Positions 7,326-17,789 of a DNA stretch of 64,000 nucleotides are shown here, one piece after another (the stretch's first letter is position 1; every line of letters starts with the position of its first letter). Below the pieces are notes generated by a model. The model had not been told where the DNA came from. It searched no databases and saw only the letters and a program-made list of their open reading frames with translations. The stretch is from Roseateles oligotrophus. GTDB lineage: Bacteria > Pseudomonadota > Gammaproteobacteria > Burkholderiales > Burkholderiaceae_C. The DNA lies in assembly GCF_025717515.1 (NCBI RefSeq), contig NZ_JAJIRN010000001.1, forward strand, positions 1 through 64,000, read 5' to 3'. The translations under genes and the position numbers were made by a program.

Positions 7326-8051
7326 TTAGGGTGAGTAGCCAAAGTCGGCGTAGATTTTCTTGATCGCGCCCTGTTTGTCCAAACCGGTCAACAGGGCGTT
7401 CAATCGTTTGACCAAGTCGTCCGGCATTTGCGCATTGCAGGCCAGGTACATCTCGGTGCGGTTGAAATTGAGCACCGGCGCTATGCCCTGAATGCCTTGT
7501 TGCTGCAGCCGGTATTGGCCAGTCAGGCGACCGGTGGCCCAATAATCGATGCGGCCGAGCTGCAGCTTCTTCGGGTTCAGATCGTCCGATGATGCGACAT
7601 CCACCCGGTGGCCGCGCGTCTGCAAATAGCTGACGATGGCATCGCCTTGATAGCTGCCTATGCTTGCATTCAGTAACTCATCCAGCCGGTTCGGTCTGGC
7701 GGCATCGCTGAGCGCAAACAGCGCCCAGTCGTTGTAGACCAGCGGCCCGATCCATTTGTAGAGAGCTTCCCGCTCGGGTGTGCGCGACATTGAGTAGACA
7801 CAGGTGTTGATCTGCACGCGTGCCATCGAGATGGCACGGGCCCAGGGGTAGAGGGTCACTTCATATTCCAACCCTGCTTCGGTCAGCAAAGCCTTGACGA
7901 TCTGGGTCGAAATGCCGCTGACCTGGCCCTTGGCGCCGCTCATGTTGTAGGGCGGGTACTCCTCGGTCAGCAGAGTCAAATGCTGACCCATGGCAGGCCT
8001 TGTCAGGCACAGAGCCAGCAAGCAGCTGCCAACGGCGATGCGCATGACCAT
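7326..8051 (-). CDS. Periplasmic solute-binding protein (family 3-like)
   Basis: A 241-residue secreted protein with a signal peptide ending near AMGQ. The mature part starts LTLLTEEYPPYNM, typical of amino-acid-type extracellular binding proteins (SBP_bac_3), followed by GQVSGISTQIVKALLTEAGLEY and YPWARAISM. Ten bases separate its start from the stop of the upstream hybrid histidine kinase gene, so both are likely cotranscribed. No permease or ATPase is nearby, so it may serve as a sensory accessory of that kinase rather than in transport. Either of two near ATGs (8051 or 8045) could start it; the second is better spaced from GAGG. Confidence 0.85.
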   Translation of the reverse strand: MVMRIAVGSCLLALCLTRPAMGQHLTLLTEEYPPYNMSGAKGQVSGISTQIVKALLTEAGLEYEVTLYPWARAISMARVQINTCVYSMSRTPEREALYKWIGPLVYNDWALFALSDAARPNRLDELLNASIGSYQGDAIVSYLQTRGHRVDVASSDDLNPKKLQLGRIDYWATGRLTGQYRLQQQGIQGIAPVLNFNRTEMYLACNAQMPDDLVKRLNALLTGLDKQGAIKKIYADFGYSP

Positions 8052-8061
8052 ATTCCTCGGT

Positions 8062-10383
<2,322 letters not shown>

Positions 10384-10548
10384 TAGGGCCTCGTCATTCT
10401 TGGCTGATGCTGGAGCGCGGACGCGGGTCCATTGGTTTGGTGTTGATTCTCAAGGCCCTGGCTAGCCTTGAAGCGCCGATATGAGGCGCATTCTGTCCCG
10501 AATAGCCTGCTTGCACGCGCTTTTCTTGGCCCGCAGTGAGCGGGGCTT

Positions 10549-11118
10549 CTAGGCACTACCGGCCTTCAATCCCAGGGCGAGCCAGCCTTCTAGGCCTAGC
10601 TTTTCCAGGGTGAGCATATTCTCCTCGTAGATCGCGTCGGTATCGGCCATGGTTTCGGTGGCGCGGGCAATGCTGGTCTCACGCAGCAGATGCAGCGTCG
10701 GGTAGGGCGAGCGGTTGGTGTAGTTGCTGATATCACTTGGCTCGGTGCCGCCGAACTGATAGTCGGGATGAAAGCTGGCAATCTGCAACTCGCCGTCCAA
10801 GGCCAGATCCTCGACCAAGGCGTCGGCGGCGCCGAGGAAATCATTGAAGTCGAGAAAGTCGGTCAGCACCAAGGGGTGAATCACCAGGGTGGTTTCGATC
10901 TCATTCGGGTCGGCCCGCATCAGACTCAGCAATTCGCGCGCCAGCTCCTTCAGCAGCGCCTCCGGCGTCGTGGCCGCGCTGACAACATAACGCAGCCTTT
11001 GATTGACATGCACGCTTTTGGCAAACGGGCAGAGGTTGAGCCCGATGACGGCCTTTTCCAGCCACTCTTGGGTTTCTTGCTGGATGCTCGCGCTGCGTGT
11101 CGGGTCTAGTTCAGTCAT
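10549..11118 (-). CDS. DUF1415-family protein
   Basis: A 189-residue cytoplasmic protein with the DUF1415 pattern: EWLEKAVIGLNLCPFAKSVHV near the N-terminus (conserved NLCPFAK), a central TTLVIHPLVLTDFLDFNDFL, and a later FHPDYQFGG...NYTNRSPYPTLHLLRE segment. The conserved Cys-Pro and the tail histidine suggest an enzyme or metal site, but no function is established. It overlaps the DUF2817 gene upstream by eight bases and is probably cotranscribed with it. Confidence 0.87.
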   Translation of the reverse strand: MTELDPTRSASIQQETQEWLEKAVIGLNLCPFAKSVHVNQRLRYVVSAATTPEALLKELARELLSLMRADPNEIETTLVIHPLVLTDFLDFNDFLGAADALVEDLALDGELQIASFHPDYQFGGTEPSDISNYTNRSPYPTLHLLRETSIARATETMADTDAIYEENMLTLEKLGLEGWLALGLKAGSA

Positions 11119-12199
11119 TGTTTGTCAATCCTCTCAAGGCTTGGCCGCAGGCTTCGCGGGCCTGGGTCAGCAGTTGCTGCTTCCAGTCATCGGTGTCGAT
11201 GTAAAAAGCGTCGCGAATTTGTTGCTTGATGGCGAGGGCCTGTGCCGCGCTGGCCTCGGGGTGGGCTTCCAGCCAGTGATCGGCGCGCAAGGCGTCGATC
11301 ATCTGGGTCAGCGGCAGCGTGCCGAATTCGAGCGCAATGCCGGTGTACTGGGCGTCTGGAAGCAGCTCGGGCACGACCGACCACATCAAGCCGACCAAGG
11401 GCGCCGAGCTAGAGCTGCCATCGGCCAGCGAGGTTATCTCCTGGCCCCACCAGCGCCTTGCCCGGGCCAAGGATTGGCCATCGTCATGGCCGGCAAAAAT
11501 GCGCTCGCCGTGGCCGCTGGGGCCCAGGCCGGTATGCAGATCAATCCATGCGACCGCTTCGCTGGCGCCGGCTTGTTCTTGCAAGACATGGCGCAGCGTC
11601 TGTTGGCTCCAGGTCGGCGCGCGGCCGCCGTAGAACAGACCCAGCTCATGCTCGTACTGGCCGCCGGTAATGGCGGCCTGCAGACCCTTGTCACCATGGC
11701 GGGCGGCATAGTCGTCCAGCAGGGCTTGAGCTGCGGCCTTGGGCGGCCATTGGCTGGGAATCAAGGCGGCGGCGATTTCGTCGTAGCCGGCGTTGTGCGG
11801 CAAGGGCCGGTGGAAATCATGCCAATTGCGATTCAGGTCGACGCCTTCTTGCGTGACTCTGCGCCACCAGGAAAACCCATGCGGATTGAGCGCATGGATG
11901 TACAACACGGCCGCCCCGCTTGCCGCTACCGCAGCCAGCCAAGTGTGGTCGTTCAACAGGCCGGCTTGTATGCCTGAGCCGGCAAAGCCCTCGACGCCGT
12001 GGCAGGCGCTGCTGATGATCAGCAGGCGCCTTGCCTGGCGCGGCCCTTGGCGAACCACGTCCATGGCCAGCCGCTCGCCGTCGCGACCCAGCAAGGGGTG
12101 CCAATGAGGTTCATTGTCCAGGCCCGCAGACTCGGCCGCGGCCAGGAACTTGGCCCTCGCCTCGGCGTAGCTTTGCGAAAAATGAGCGGCGGCCTTCAT
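11111..12199 (-). CDS. DUF2817 / M14-like metallopeptidase
   Basis: A 362-residue cytoplasmic protein of the DUF2817 family, related to zinc carboxypeptidases (M14). Putative zinc site: SACHGVEGFAGSGIQ (His and Glu, about residues 66-80) with WIDLHTGLGPSGHGE supplying the third His. ALNPHGFSWWRRVTQEGVDLNRNW matches the arginine/asparagine substrate-binding segment of M14 enzymes, and ALEFGT carries the probable catalytic Glu. The ATG at 12199 was chosen because it leaves a 14-base gap to the upstream amidohydrolase; an earlier in-frame start would overlap it. Likely cleaves a C-terminal residue of an unknown peptide. Confidence 0.85.
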   Translation of the reverse strand: MKAAAHFSQSYAEARAKFLAAAESAGLDNEPHWHPLLGRDGERLAMDVVRQGPRQARRLLIISSACHGVEGFAGSGIQAGLLNDHTWLAAVAASGAAVLYIHALNPHGFSWWRRVTQEGVDLNRNWHDFHRPLPHNAGYDEIAAALIPSQWPPKAAAQALLDDYAARHGDKGLQAAITGGQYEHELGLFYGGRAPTWSQQTLRHVLQEQAGASEAVAWIDLHTGLGPSGHGERIFAGHDDGQSLARARRWWGQEITSLADGSSSSAPLVGLMWSVVPELLPDAQYTGIALEFGTLPLTQMIDALRADHWLEAHPEASAAQALAIKQQIRDAFYIDTDDWKQQLLTQAREACGQALRGLTNND

Positions 12200-12213
12200 C
12201 GCGGGTTTCAAGC

Positions 12214-13410
12214 TCAGGGCTTGGGTGCGTTCAACCAAGCTTCGGCCAACCTGACCCACATCGAGCCGCCCAGCGGGATCAACTCGTCATTGAAGTCGTA
12301 GCTGGGGTTGTGCAACATGCAAGGCCCCATGCCATGGCCGCCGTCGCGGTGGCTGCCATCGCCATTGCCGATCAGGAAATAGCAGCCGGGCTTTTGCTGC
12401 AGGAAGAAGCTGAAGTCTTCTGCGCCCATGGTCGGCTCGAACTCCTGCACATTGGCGGCGCCGACCATGGCGACCAGGCTTTGCCGGACAAACTCGGTCT
12501 CGGCCGCAGGGTTGATGGTCGGCGGGTAGTTGCGCCGGAACTCGAACTCGCAGCGCACTTCGAACGCTTGCGCGGTGGCCTCGGCCATCTGCTGCATGCG
12601 ACGCTCAATCATGTCCAGCACCTCCAGCGTGAAGGTGCGCACCGTGCCTTCGATCACGCAGCTGTCGGGGATCACATTGGTGGCCTCGCCGGTGTGGATC
12701 ATGGTGACGGAAATAACGCCGGCATCGATCGGACGCTTGTTGCGGCTGATGATGGTTTGAAAGCCCTGCACCATCTGGCATGCCGCCGGCACCGGGTCGA
12801 TGCCGTTGTGTGGCATCGCCGCATGGGCACCCTTGCCGTGCAAGGTGATTTTGAACTCGTTGCTGGAGGCAAACACCGGCCCGCTCTTGACCGCGAACTG
12901 CCCGGCCGCCATGCCCGGCCAGTTGTGCGCGCCGAACATCGCTTCCATCGGGAACAGCTCGAACAAGCCGTCCTTGATCATCTCGCGGGCGCCGCCGCCG
13001 CCTTCTTCGGCCGGTTGAAACACCAGGTAAATGGTGCCGTCGAAATTGCGTTCGGTGGACAAATGCTTGGCCGCAGCCAGGAGCATGGCGGTATGGCCGT
13101 CATGCCCGCAGGCGTGCATCTTGCCGGCGTAGGTGCTGGCATGGGCGAAATGGTTGTGCTCTGTCATCGGCAGCGCGTCGATGTCGGCGCGCAGGCCGAC
13201 GGCGCGCGCGGAGTTGCCGTTTTTGATGATGCCGACCACGCCGGTCGTACCCAGGCCACGGTGTACCGGGATGCCCCAATCGCTCAAGGCCTTGGCGATC
13301 AGCTCGGAGGTGCGCTGCTCCTGAAAGCATAACTCCGGGTGTGCATGGATGTCGCGCCGCAAGGCGGCAATGCCTGGCGCATCGGTCAATATCGAGTCGA
13401 TCAGCTTCAT
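12214..13410 (-). CDS. M20-family amidohydrolase (hippurate hydrolase-like)
   Basis: A 398-residue metal-dependent amidohydrolase of the M20/M40 (HipO, AmaA, indole-acetyl-amino acid hydrolase) family. Seen: RRDIHAHPELCFQE at the N-terminus, GLRADIDALPMTE, the metal-ligand motif MHACGHDGHTAMLL, FQPAEEGGGGAREMI (catalytic Glu pair), GKGAHAAMP, and the late MGAEDFSFFL. Start at the ATG 13410, after GAGAG. It heads an apparent three-gene run with the M14-like and DUF1415 genes, suggesting N-acyl amino acid or peptide turnover. Substrate not determinable. Confidence 0.92.
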   Translation of the reverse strand: MKLIDSILTDAPGIAALRRDIHAHPELCFQEQRTSELIAKALSDWGIPVHRGLGTTGVVGIIKNGNSARAVGLRADIDALPMTEHNHFAHASTYAGKMHACGHDGHTAMLLAAAKHLSTERNFDGTIYLVFQPAEEGGGGAREMIKDGLFELFPMEAMFGAHNWPGMAAGQFAVKSGPVFASSNEFKITLHGKGAHAAMPHNGIDPVPAACQMVQGFQTIISRNKRPIDAGVISVTMIHTGEATNVIPDSCVIEGTVRTFTLEVLDMIERRMQQMAEATAQAFEVRCEFEFRRNYPPTINPAAETEFVRQSLVAMVGAANVQEFEPTMGAEDFSFFLQQKPGCYFLIGNGDGSHRDGGHGMGPCMLHNPSYDFNDELIPLGGSMWVRLAEAWLNAPKP

Positions 13411-13505
13411 GAGCTCTCCGTGACGGGTACATGCCTTGCGCGGTTGAAGGCGGCGACCCAATGCCAGGGAGTTTAATGCCGGTCCCTGCCACCCCTTGTC
13501 GCCCT

Positions 13506-13883
13506 TCAGTCCTTCTTGGGCATAAAGAAGTGCGTATCGGCGAAGCCGTCGGCCGGCGTCGCGACAGGATCCGTCGCTTCAATGAATGGCCCACTGTCCT
13601 CGAAGCTTTGGCGTGCCGCATGCACGCGCTGCTGCTGCGCCTTTGCTGCGTCTTGCCGGGTCAGGGTATGGCGCAGCTCGGCCAGTTCCGCCTGCAGTTG
13701 CTCGACCTGCTTGCGCGCCTGCGAGTTCTGCTGGTTCAGGGTCTGGCGAGCTTTTTCGAGCTTGCCAACGCGGGCCGCCGCCGCCGCCAATTTGCGGCCA
13801 AACCACCACATAGCGCCAAGCCAGGCCAGGCCGGCCGCCAGCACGGCGGCGCTGCCACCTATCAACCAAGCGTTGCTATCCAT
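13506..13883 (-). CDS. Small inner-membrane coiled-coil protein
   Basis: A 125-residue protein: one membrane helix at about 6-27 (WLIGGSAAVLAAGLAWLGAM) followed by a heptad-rich segment (about 38-92: KLEKARQTLNQQNSQARKQ and onward), predicted to form a coiled coil, and a short acidic/proline tail ending MPKKD. No family recognised. Topologically it resembles small envelope or divisome-type proteins, but function is unknown. Divergent from the molybdopterin oxidoreductase gene. Confidence 0.7.
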   Translation of the reverse strand: MDSNAWLIGGSAAVLAAGLAWLGAMWWFGRKLAAAAARVGKLEKARQTLNQQNSQARKQVEQLQAELAELRHTLTRQDAAKAQQQRVHAARQSFEDSGPFIEATDPVATPADGFADTHFFMPKKD

Positions 13884-13947
13884 AGCTTTCTCCGGCAGTT
13901 AGATCACGCTGCGGCCAAGTATCCGTCCAATGTGCAATAGTTGCGAT

Positions 13948-16017
13948 ATGCACAGCCTCAGCTCTCGAACCCCGACTCAAGCCCTCGTCAACGGCGCCTG
14001 TCCGCATGACTGCCCCGATACCTGCGCCTTGGCGCTGACGGTTGAAAATGGCCGCGTCATCAAGGTGCAGGGCCGGGCCGATCATCCCAGCACCCATGGC
14101 GCCTTGTGCACCAAGGTGTCGCGCTATGCTGAACGTACCTATCATGCCGAGCGGGTCTTGCAGCCGCTCAAACGGGTCAGTGGCAAGCATGAGGCGCCGC
14201 GCTTTGAGCCGGTCACCTGGGCCGCCGCGCTGGCCGACATCGCCTCTCGCCTGGGTGCGATATCCGCACGCGACCCGCAAGCGATTCAGCCCTATAGCTA
14301 CGCCGGCACCATGGGGCTGTTGCAGGGCGAGGCGATGGCCGGGCGCTTTTTCAACCGTCTGGGCGCCTCTCTCTTGGACCGCACGATTTGCGCCTCGGCC
14401 GGAGCGGCGGCGCTGACCGCGACCTATGGTCACAAGCTAGGCATGCATTTGCCCTACTTTGCCGAGAGTCGCTTGATCCTGATCTGGGGCAGCAATTCGA
14501 TCGCGTCGAACCTGCATTTCTGGACCTACGCCAACCAGGCAAAGCGAGCCGGCGCCAAGCTGATTTGCATCGACCCGCGCAAGACCGAGACGGCCGATAA
14601 ATGCCATCAGCACATCGCGCTGATGCCCGGCACCGACGGCGCGCTTGCGCTGGGGCTGATGCAACAGTTGATAGCCCATGACTGGCTCGATCACGACTAT
14701 CTGCGCGACCATGTCGATGGCTGGGACGGCGTCGGTGGCTTGCGCGAGCGGGCGCTGGCCTGGCCGCCCGAGCGGGTGGCCGAGGTCTGCGGCATTGCGG
14801 CCGACGAGGTGCGCGGCCTGGCTCGTGACTATGCGCAGACGGCTCCGGCCGCGATCCGCTTGAATTACGGCATGCAGCGGGTGCGCGGCGGCGGCAATGC
14901 GGTGCGCCTGATTGCCTTGCTGCCTTGCCTGACCGGCGCTTGGCGCAACCGTGCCGGCGGCCTGCTCTTGTCGAGTTCGGGCTGGTTCGCGCCCTATAAA
15001 CGCGCCGATCTGGAACGGCCCGAGCTACGCGCCGGGCGGCCAACTCGGACCGTCAATATGAGCACGATTGGCGATGACTTGCTGCGCCCGACCGGCCCCG
15101 ACTTTGGCCCGCAGATCGAGGCGCTGATCGTCTACAACAGCAATCCGGTCGCGGTGGCGCCGGAGTCGCCCAAGGTGGTGCGGGGCTTTCAGCGCGCCGA
15201 CCTGTTCACCGTGGTGCTCGAGCATTTCATGACCGACACAGCAGATCTGGCCGATTATGTGTTGCCGGCCACCACGCAGATGGAGCATCTGGATGTGCAC
15301 ACCAGCTATGGCCACACCGATGTCTTGATCAATGAAGCGGCGGTGGCGCCGCTGGGCGAGGCCAGGCCGAATACGCAGATTTTCCGGGACTTGGCCGCCG
15401 CCATGGGTTTCACCGAGGCTTGCTTTGCCGACACGGACGAGCAATTGGCGCGCCAGGCCTTCAGCGCGGAAATCGATTTCGACGCCTTGCGCGTACAGGG
15501 ATGGCAAAGCCTGCCGCTGGCCGAGGCGCCGTTCGCCAACGGTGGATTTTTGACCGCCAATGGCCGCGCCCAATGCGGCGACGCCGACCATTTGGCCAAT
15601 TACGAGAGCGTGGTCTCCAGCCCAGAACTGGCGGCACGCTATCCGCTGGCGATGATCTCGCCGCCGGCCCGCAACTTCCTCAATTCCAGCTTCGTCAATG
15701 TGAAGAGTTTGCGCGATATCGAGGGCGAGCCGCTGGTCGAGATTCATGCCGTGGATGCGGCGGCACGCGGCTTGGCGGACCGGGCGATGGTGCGTATTTT
15801 CAACGACAGGGGCAGCTACCCCTGCCGGGCGCGCATCAGCGCGCGGGCGCGCCCCGGCGTCGTCAACGGCCTCGGTGTGTGGTGGCGCAAGCTGGGTGTG
15901 GCGGGCAGCAATGTCAATGAAGTCACCCATCAGCGCCTGACCGATATGGGCGGTGGCCCCAGTTTTTATGATTGCCTGGTCGAGATCGAGGCTTGGGACG
16001 GAGGGCAGACCGAGTGA
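13948..16017 (+). CDS. Molybdopterin-containing oxidoreductase (DMSO reductase superfamily)
   Basis: A cytoplasmic-looking molybdoenzyme of about 689 residues. The N-terminal 4Fe-4S motif is CPHDCPDTC, with the fourth cysteine in GALCTK. Molybdopterin-binding segments include LILIWGSNSIASNLHF, KLICIDPRKTETADKC, and a C-terminal molydopterin dinucleotide-binding domain (MISPPARNFLNSSF onward). No Tat signal is seen before the iron-sulfur site, so it likely acts in the cytoplasm. Substrate unknown. Neither this ATG nor one 18 bases earlier has a clear ribosome site. Its stop overlaps the next gene's GTG start, so the two are coupled. Confidence 0.9.
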   Translation: MHSLSSRTPTQALVNGACPHDCPDTCALALTVENGRVIKVQGRADHPSTHGALCTKVSRYAERTYHAERVLQPLKRVSGKHEAPRFEPVTWAAALADIASRLGAISARDPQAIQPYSYAGTMGLLQGEAMAGRFFNRLGASLLDRTICASAGAAALTATYGHKLGMHLPYFAESRLILIWGSNSIASNLHFWTYANQAKRAGAKLICIDPRKTETADKCHQHIALMPGTDGALALGLMQQLIAHDWLDHDYLRDHVDGWDGVGGLRERALAWPPERVAEVCGIAADEVRGLARDYAQTAPAAIRLNYGMQRVRGGGNAVRLIALLPCLTGAWRNRAGGLLLSSSGWFAPYKRADLERPELRAGRPTRTVNMSTIGDDLLRPTGPDFGPQIEALIVYNSNPVAVAPESPKVVRGFQRADLFTVVLEHFMTDTADLADYVLPATTQMEHLDVHTSYGHTDVLINEAAVAPLGEARPNTQIFRDLAAAMGFTEACFADTDEQLARQAFSAEIDFDALRVQGWQSLPLAEAPFANGGFLTANGRAQCGDADHLANYESVVSSPELAARYPLAMISPPARNFLNSSFVNVKSLRDIEGEPLVEIHAVDAAARGLADRAMVRIFNDRGSYPCRARISARARPGVVNGLGVWWRKLGVAGSNVNEVTHQRLTDMGGGPSFYDCLVEIEAWDGGQTE

Positions 16018-17075
16018 GGGTTTTCACAGTCGCAATGCTGGCGCTGTCGGCTCTGCTTGGGGGCTGCTCCCAGCTCGGCTACCTGGGGCAATCGGTGGGC
16101 GGCCATCTGAATCTGATGGCGGCGGCAAGGCCGGTCGAAGCGATTTTGGCCGAGCCCGAGTTGGCGGCGGATCTGCGTGAGCGTCTGCTGTTGAGTCAAC
16201 GCCTGCGAACCTATTCGGTCGCCCAGTTGAAGCTGCCGGATAACGACAGCTATCGCCGTTATGCCGACCTGAGCCGTTCGGCGGCGGTCTGGAATGTGGT
16301 GGCCACGCCCGAGCTCAGTTTGACGCTGAAGACCTGGTGCTTCCCGGTCATGGGCTGCGTCGGCTATCGGGGTTACTTTGACCGGGCCGAGGCCGATGCC
16401 TATGCCGCGCAACTGCGCACCGAGGGCATGGAGGTATTGGTCTACGGGGTGCCGGCCTATTCCACCTTGGGTTGGAGCAATTTCTTCGGTGGCGACCCGC
16501 TGCTGAATACATTCATCAAATACCCACCGGGTGAGTTGGCGGGCATGTTGTTTCACGAACTGGCGCATCAGGTCGCCTACGCGGCCGACGACACGCAGTT
16601 CAATGAATCATTCGCCACCCTGGTCGAGCGGCGCGGTGCCGAGGCCTGGTTGCAGGCGCAGGCTTTGCCCGCCGAACGCGCAGCTCACGCGCTGCGACTG
16701 CAGCGGCGCGAGCAGTTCCGGGCCTTGACGGGCGAGTACCGAAGGCGTCTGGCCGAGCTGTATGCCACGCAGCAGAGCGACTCCGTCAAGCGCGTGGCCA
16801 AGACGGCTCTGTTGCAGGGCTTGCGGGATGACTATGGGCGGCTGAAGGCTGAGGAATGGGGTGGCGATGCTTCCTATGACGGCTGGTTTGTGCGCGCCAA
16901 CAACGCCAGTTTTGCTTTGCTGGCGGCCTATTCAGATCTGACCCCGGCTTTTGATGCCTTGCTGGCGCGTCAGGCGCATGATTGGCCGCGTTTTTATGCC
17001 GAGGTCAAGCGTCTGGCGGCGCTACCCAAGGCCGAGCGTCGGGCCGAATTGCTGAACAATAAAACCGGAGACTAA
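16014..17075 (+). CDS. Putative aminopeptidase lipoprotein (Aminopep/DUF2265 family)
   Basis: A 353-residue lipoprotein: a short signal peptide with lipobox ALLGGC (Cys about residue 15), then a zinc peptidase-like domain. The motif MLFHELAHQVAYAADDTQFNESFAT carries HELAH with a downstream glutamate (NESFA), as in gluzincin peptidases. LKTWCFPVMGCVGYRGYF is conserved in this family. GTG at 16014 overlaps the TGA of the molybdoenzyme gene (GTGA), and this start gives the signal peptide directly; longer in-frame starts would disrupt it. Called an aminopeptidase by family name; activity inferred. Confidence 0.87.
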   Translation: MRVFTVAMLALSALLGGCSQLGYLGQSVGGHLNLMAAARPVEAILAEPELAADLRERLLLSQRLRTYSVAQLKLPDNDSYRRYADLSRSAAVWNVVATPELSLTLKTWCFPVMGCVGYRGYFDRAEADAYAAQLRTEGMEVLVYGVPAYSTLGWSNFFGGDPLLNTFIKYPPGELAGMLFHELAHQVAYAADDTQFNESFATLVERRGAEAWLQAQALPAERAAHALRLQRREQFRALTGEYRRRLAELYATQQSDSVKRVAKTALLQGLRDDYGRLKAEEWGGDASYDGWFVRANNASFALLAAYSDLTPAFDALLARQAHDWPRFYAEVKRLAALPKAERRAELLNNKTGD

Positions 17076-17079
17076 AGAC

Positions 17080-17403
17080 ATGGCCGATATCCTCATCCAC
17101 AGAGATCATGAGCTGGGCTTGAAGCGGGCGCGCGAGATCGCGTGGGCCTGGGCCGAGCAGGTCGAGGCCAAGTTTGATATGGAGTGCACGGTGCTGGAGG
17201 GCAAGACCAGCGATACCGTGGAGTTCAGCCGTTCGGGTGTCAAGGGGCAGTTGATCGTGGCGGCCAAGCATTTCGAGTTGAGCGCCAAACTGGGCTTCTT
17301 GCTCGGCGCCTTCCGGGGCACGATCGAGGGCGAGATCCAAAAGGAACTTGATGCCCTATTGACGGCGGATGCGGGCAAGAAGAGCAAGCCGCCAAAAAAA
17401 TAG
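17080..17403 (+). CDS. Polyhydroxyalkanoic acid system family protein
   Basis: A 107-residue protein of the PHA granule-region family: starts MADILIHRDHELGLKRAREIA (conserved HxLGxxxAR pattern), followed by a small alpha/beta domain with VEFSRSGVKGQLIVAAKHFEL, and a Lys-rich tail (KKSKPPKK). Members usually lie in polyhydroxyalkanoate loci, with an unclear role possibly at the granule surface. It follows the lipoprotein gene by four bases. The next genes concern acyl-CoA and storage lipid metabolism, which fits. Confidence 0.85.
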   Translation: MADILIHRDHELGLKRAREIAWAWAEQVEAKFDMECTVLEGKTSDTVEFSRSGVKGQLIVAAKHFELSAKLGFLLGAFRGTIEGEIQKELDALLTADAGKKSKPPKK

Positions 17404-17428
17404 GCCGAGCGCTATGGGCTCGGCCTAT
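17394..17428 (-). terminator. Rho-independent terminator for acyl-CoA-binding protein gene
   Basis: A perfect 11-bp stem (17400-17410 with 17418-17428, ATAGGCCGAGC) and a seven-base loop. Read on the minus strand, the hairpin lies 15 bases after the stop of the gene ending at 17444 and is followed by a run of seven T (A-tract at 17394-17400 on the plus strand). It may also slow plus-strand transcription but has no T-tract in that direction. Confidence 0.82.
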
Positions 17429-17443
17429 CGATGCGGGTAGTGC

Positions 17444-17695
17444 TTACTTCAGCGATTCGATCAGGTCGATATAGCTCTGCTTGGCCTCGTCCTGGCTCTG
17501 GCCCTTCAGCTCATTCCAGGCATCCCATTTGGCGCGGCCGACCATGTCGGTGAAGCCTGGGCGTGAGCCCTCCACATCGCCGCTGCTGCCTTGCTTGAAC
17601 AGCGCATAGAGCTTGAGCAAGGTCATATTGTCCGGGCGCTCGGGCAATTGTTTTGATCCAGCAACGGCTGCGTCGAATTGGTCCTGAAGGCTCAT
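17444..17695 (-). CDS. Acyl-CoA-binding protein
   Basis: An 83-residue protein covering the whole four-helix ACBP fold: LQDQFDAAVAGSKQL, then the ligand-site motif LKLYALFKQGSSGDV (conserved YxxFKQxxxGD), GRAKWDAWNELKG and a last helix DEAKQSYIDLIESL. Binds long-chain acyl-CoA in the cytoplasm, buffering or delivering it to acyltransferases. AGGAGA precedes the ATG at 17695. It is divergent from a wax synthase/DGAT gene 94 bases away, a natural partner that consumes acyl-CoA. Confidence 0.95.
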   Translation of the reverse strand: MSLQDQFDAAVAGSKQLPERPDNMTLLKLYALFKQGSSGDVEGSRPGFTDMVGRAKWDAWNELKGQSQDEAKQSYIDLIESLK

Positions 17696-17789
17696 GGGTT
17701 CTCCTAAATAGTGGTAACAATCGGGATAGACAGCCTTGATGTTAACCAGCATTGTGTAGGCAGCACACACCAAATTCTAGGAGACAGTT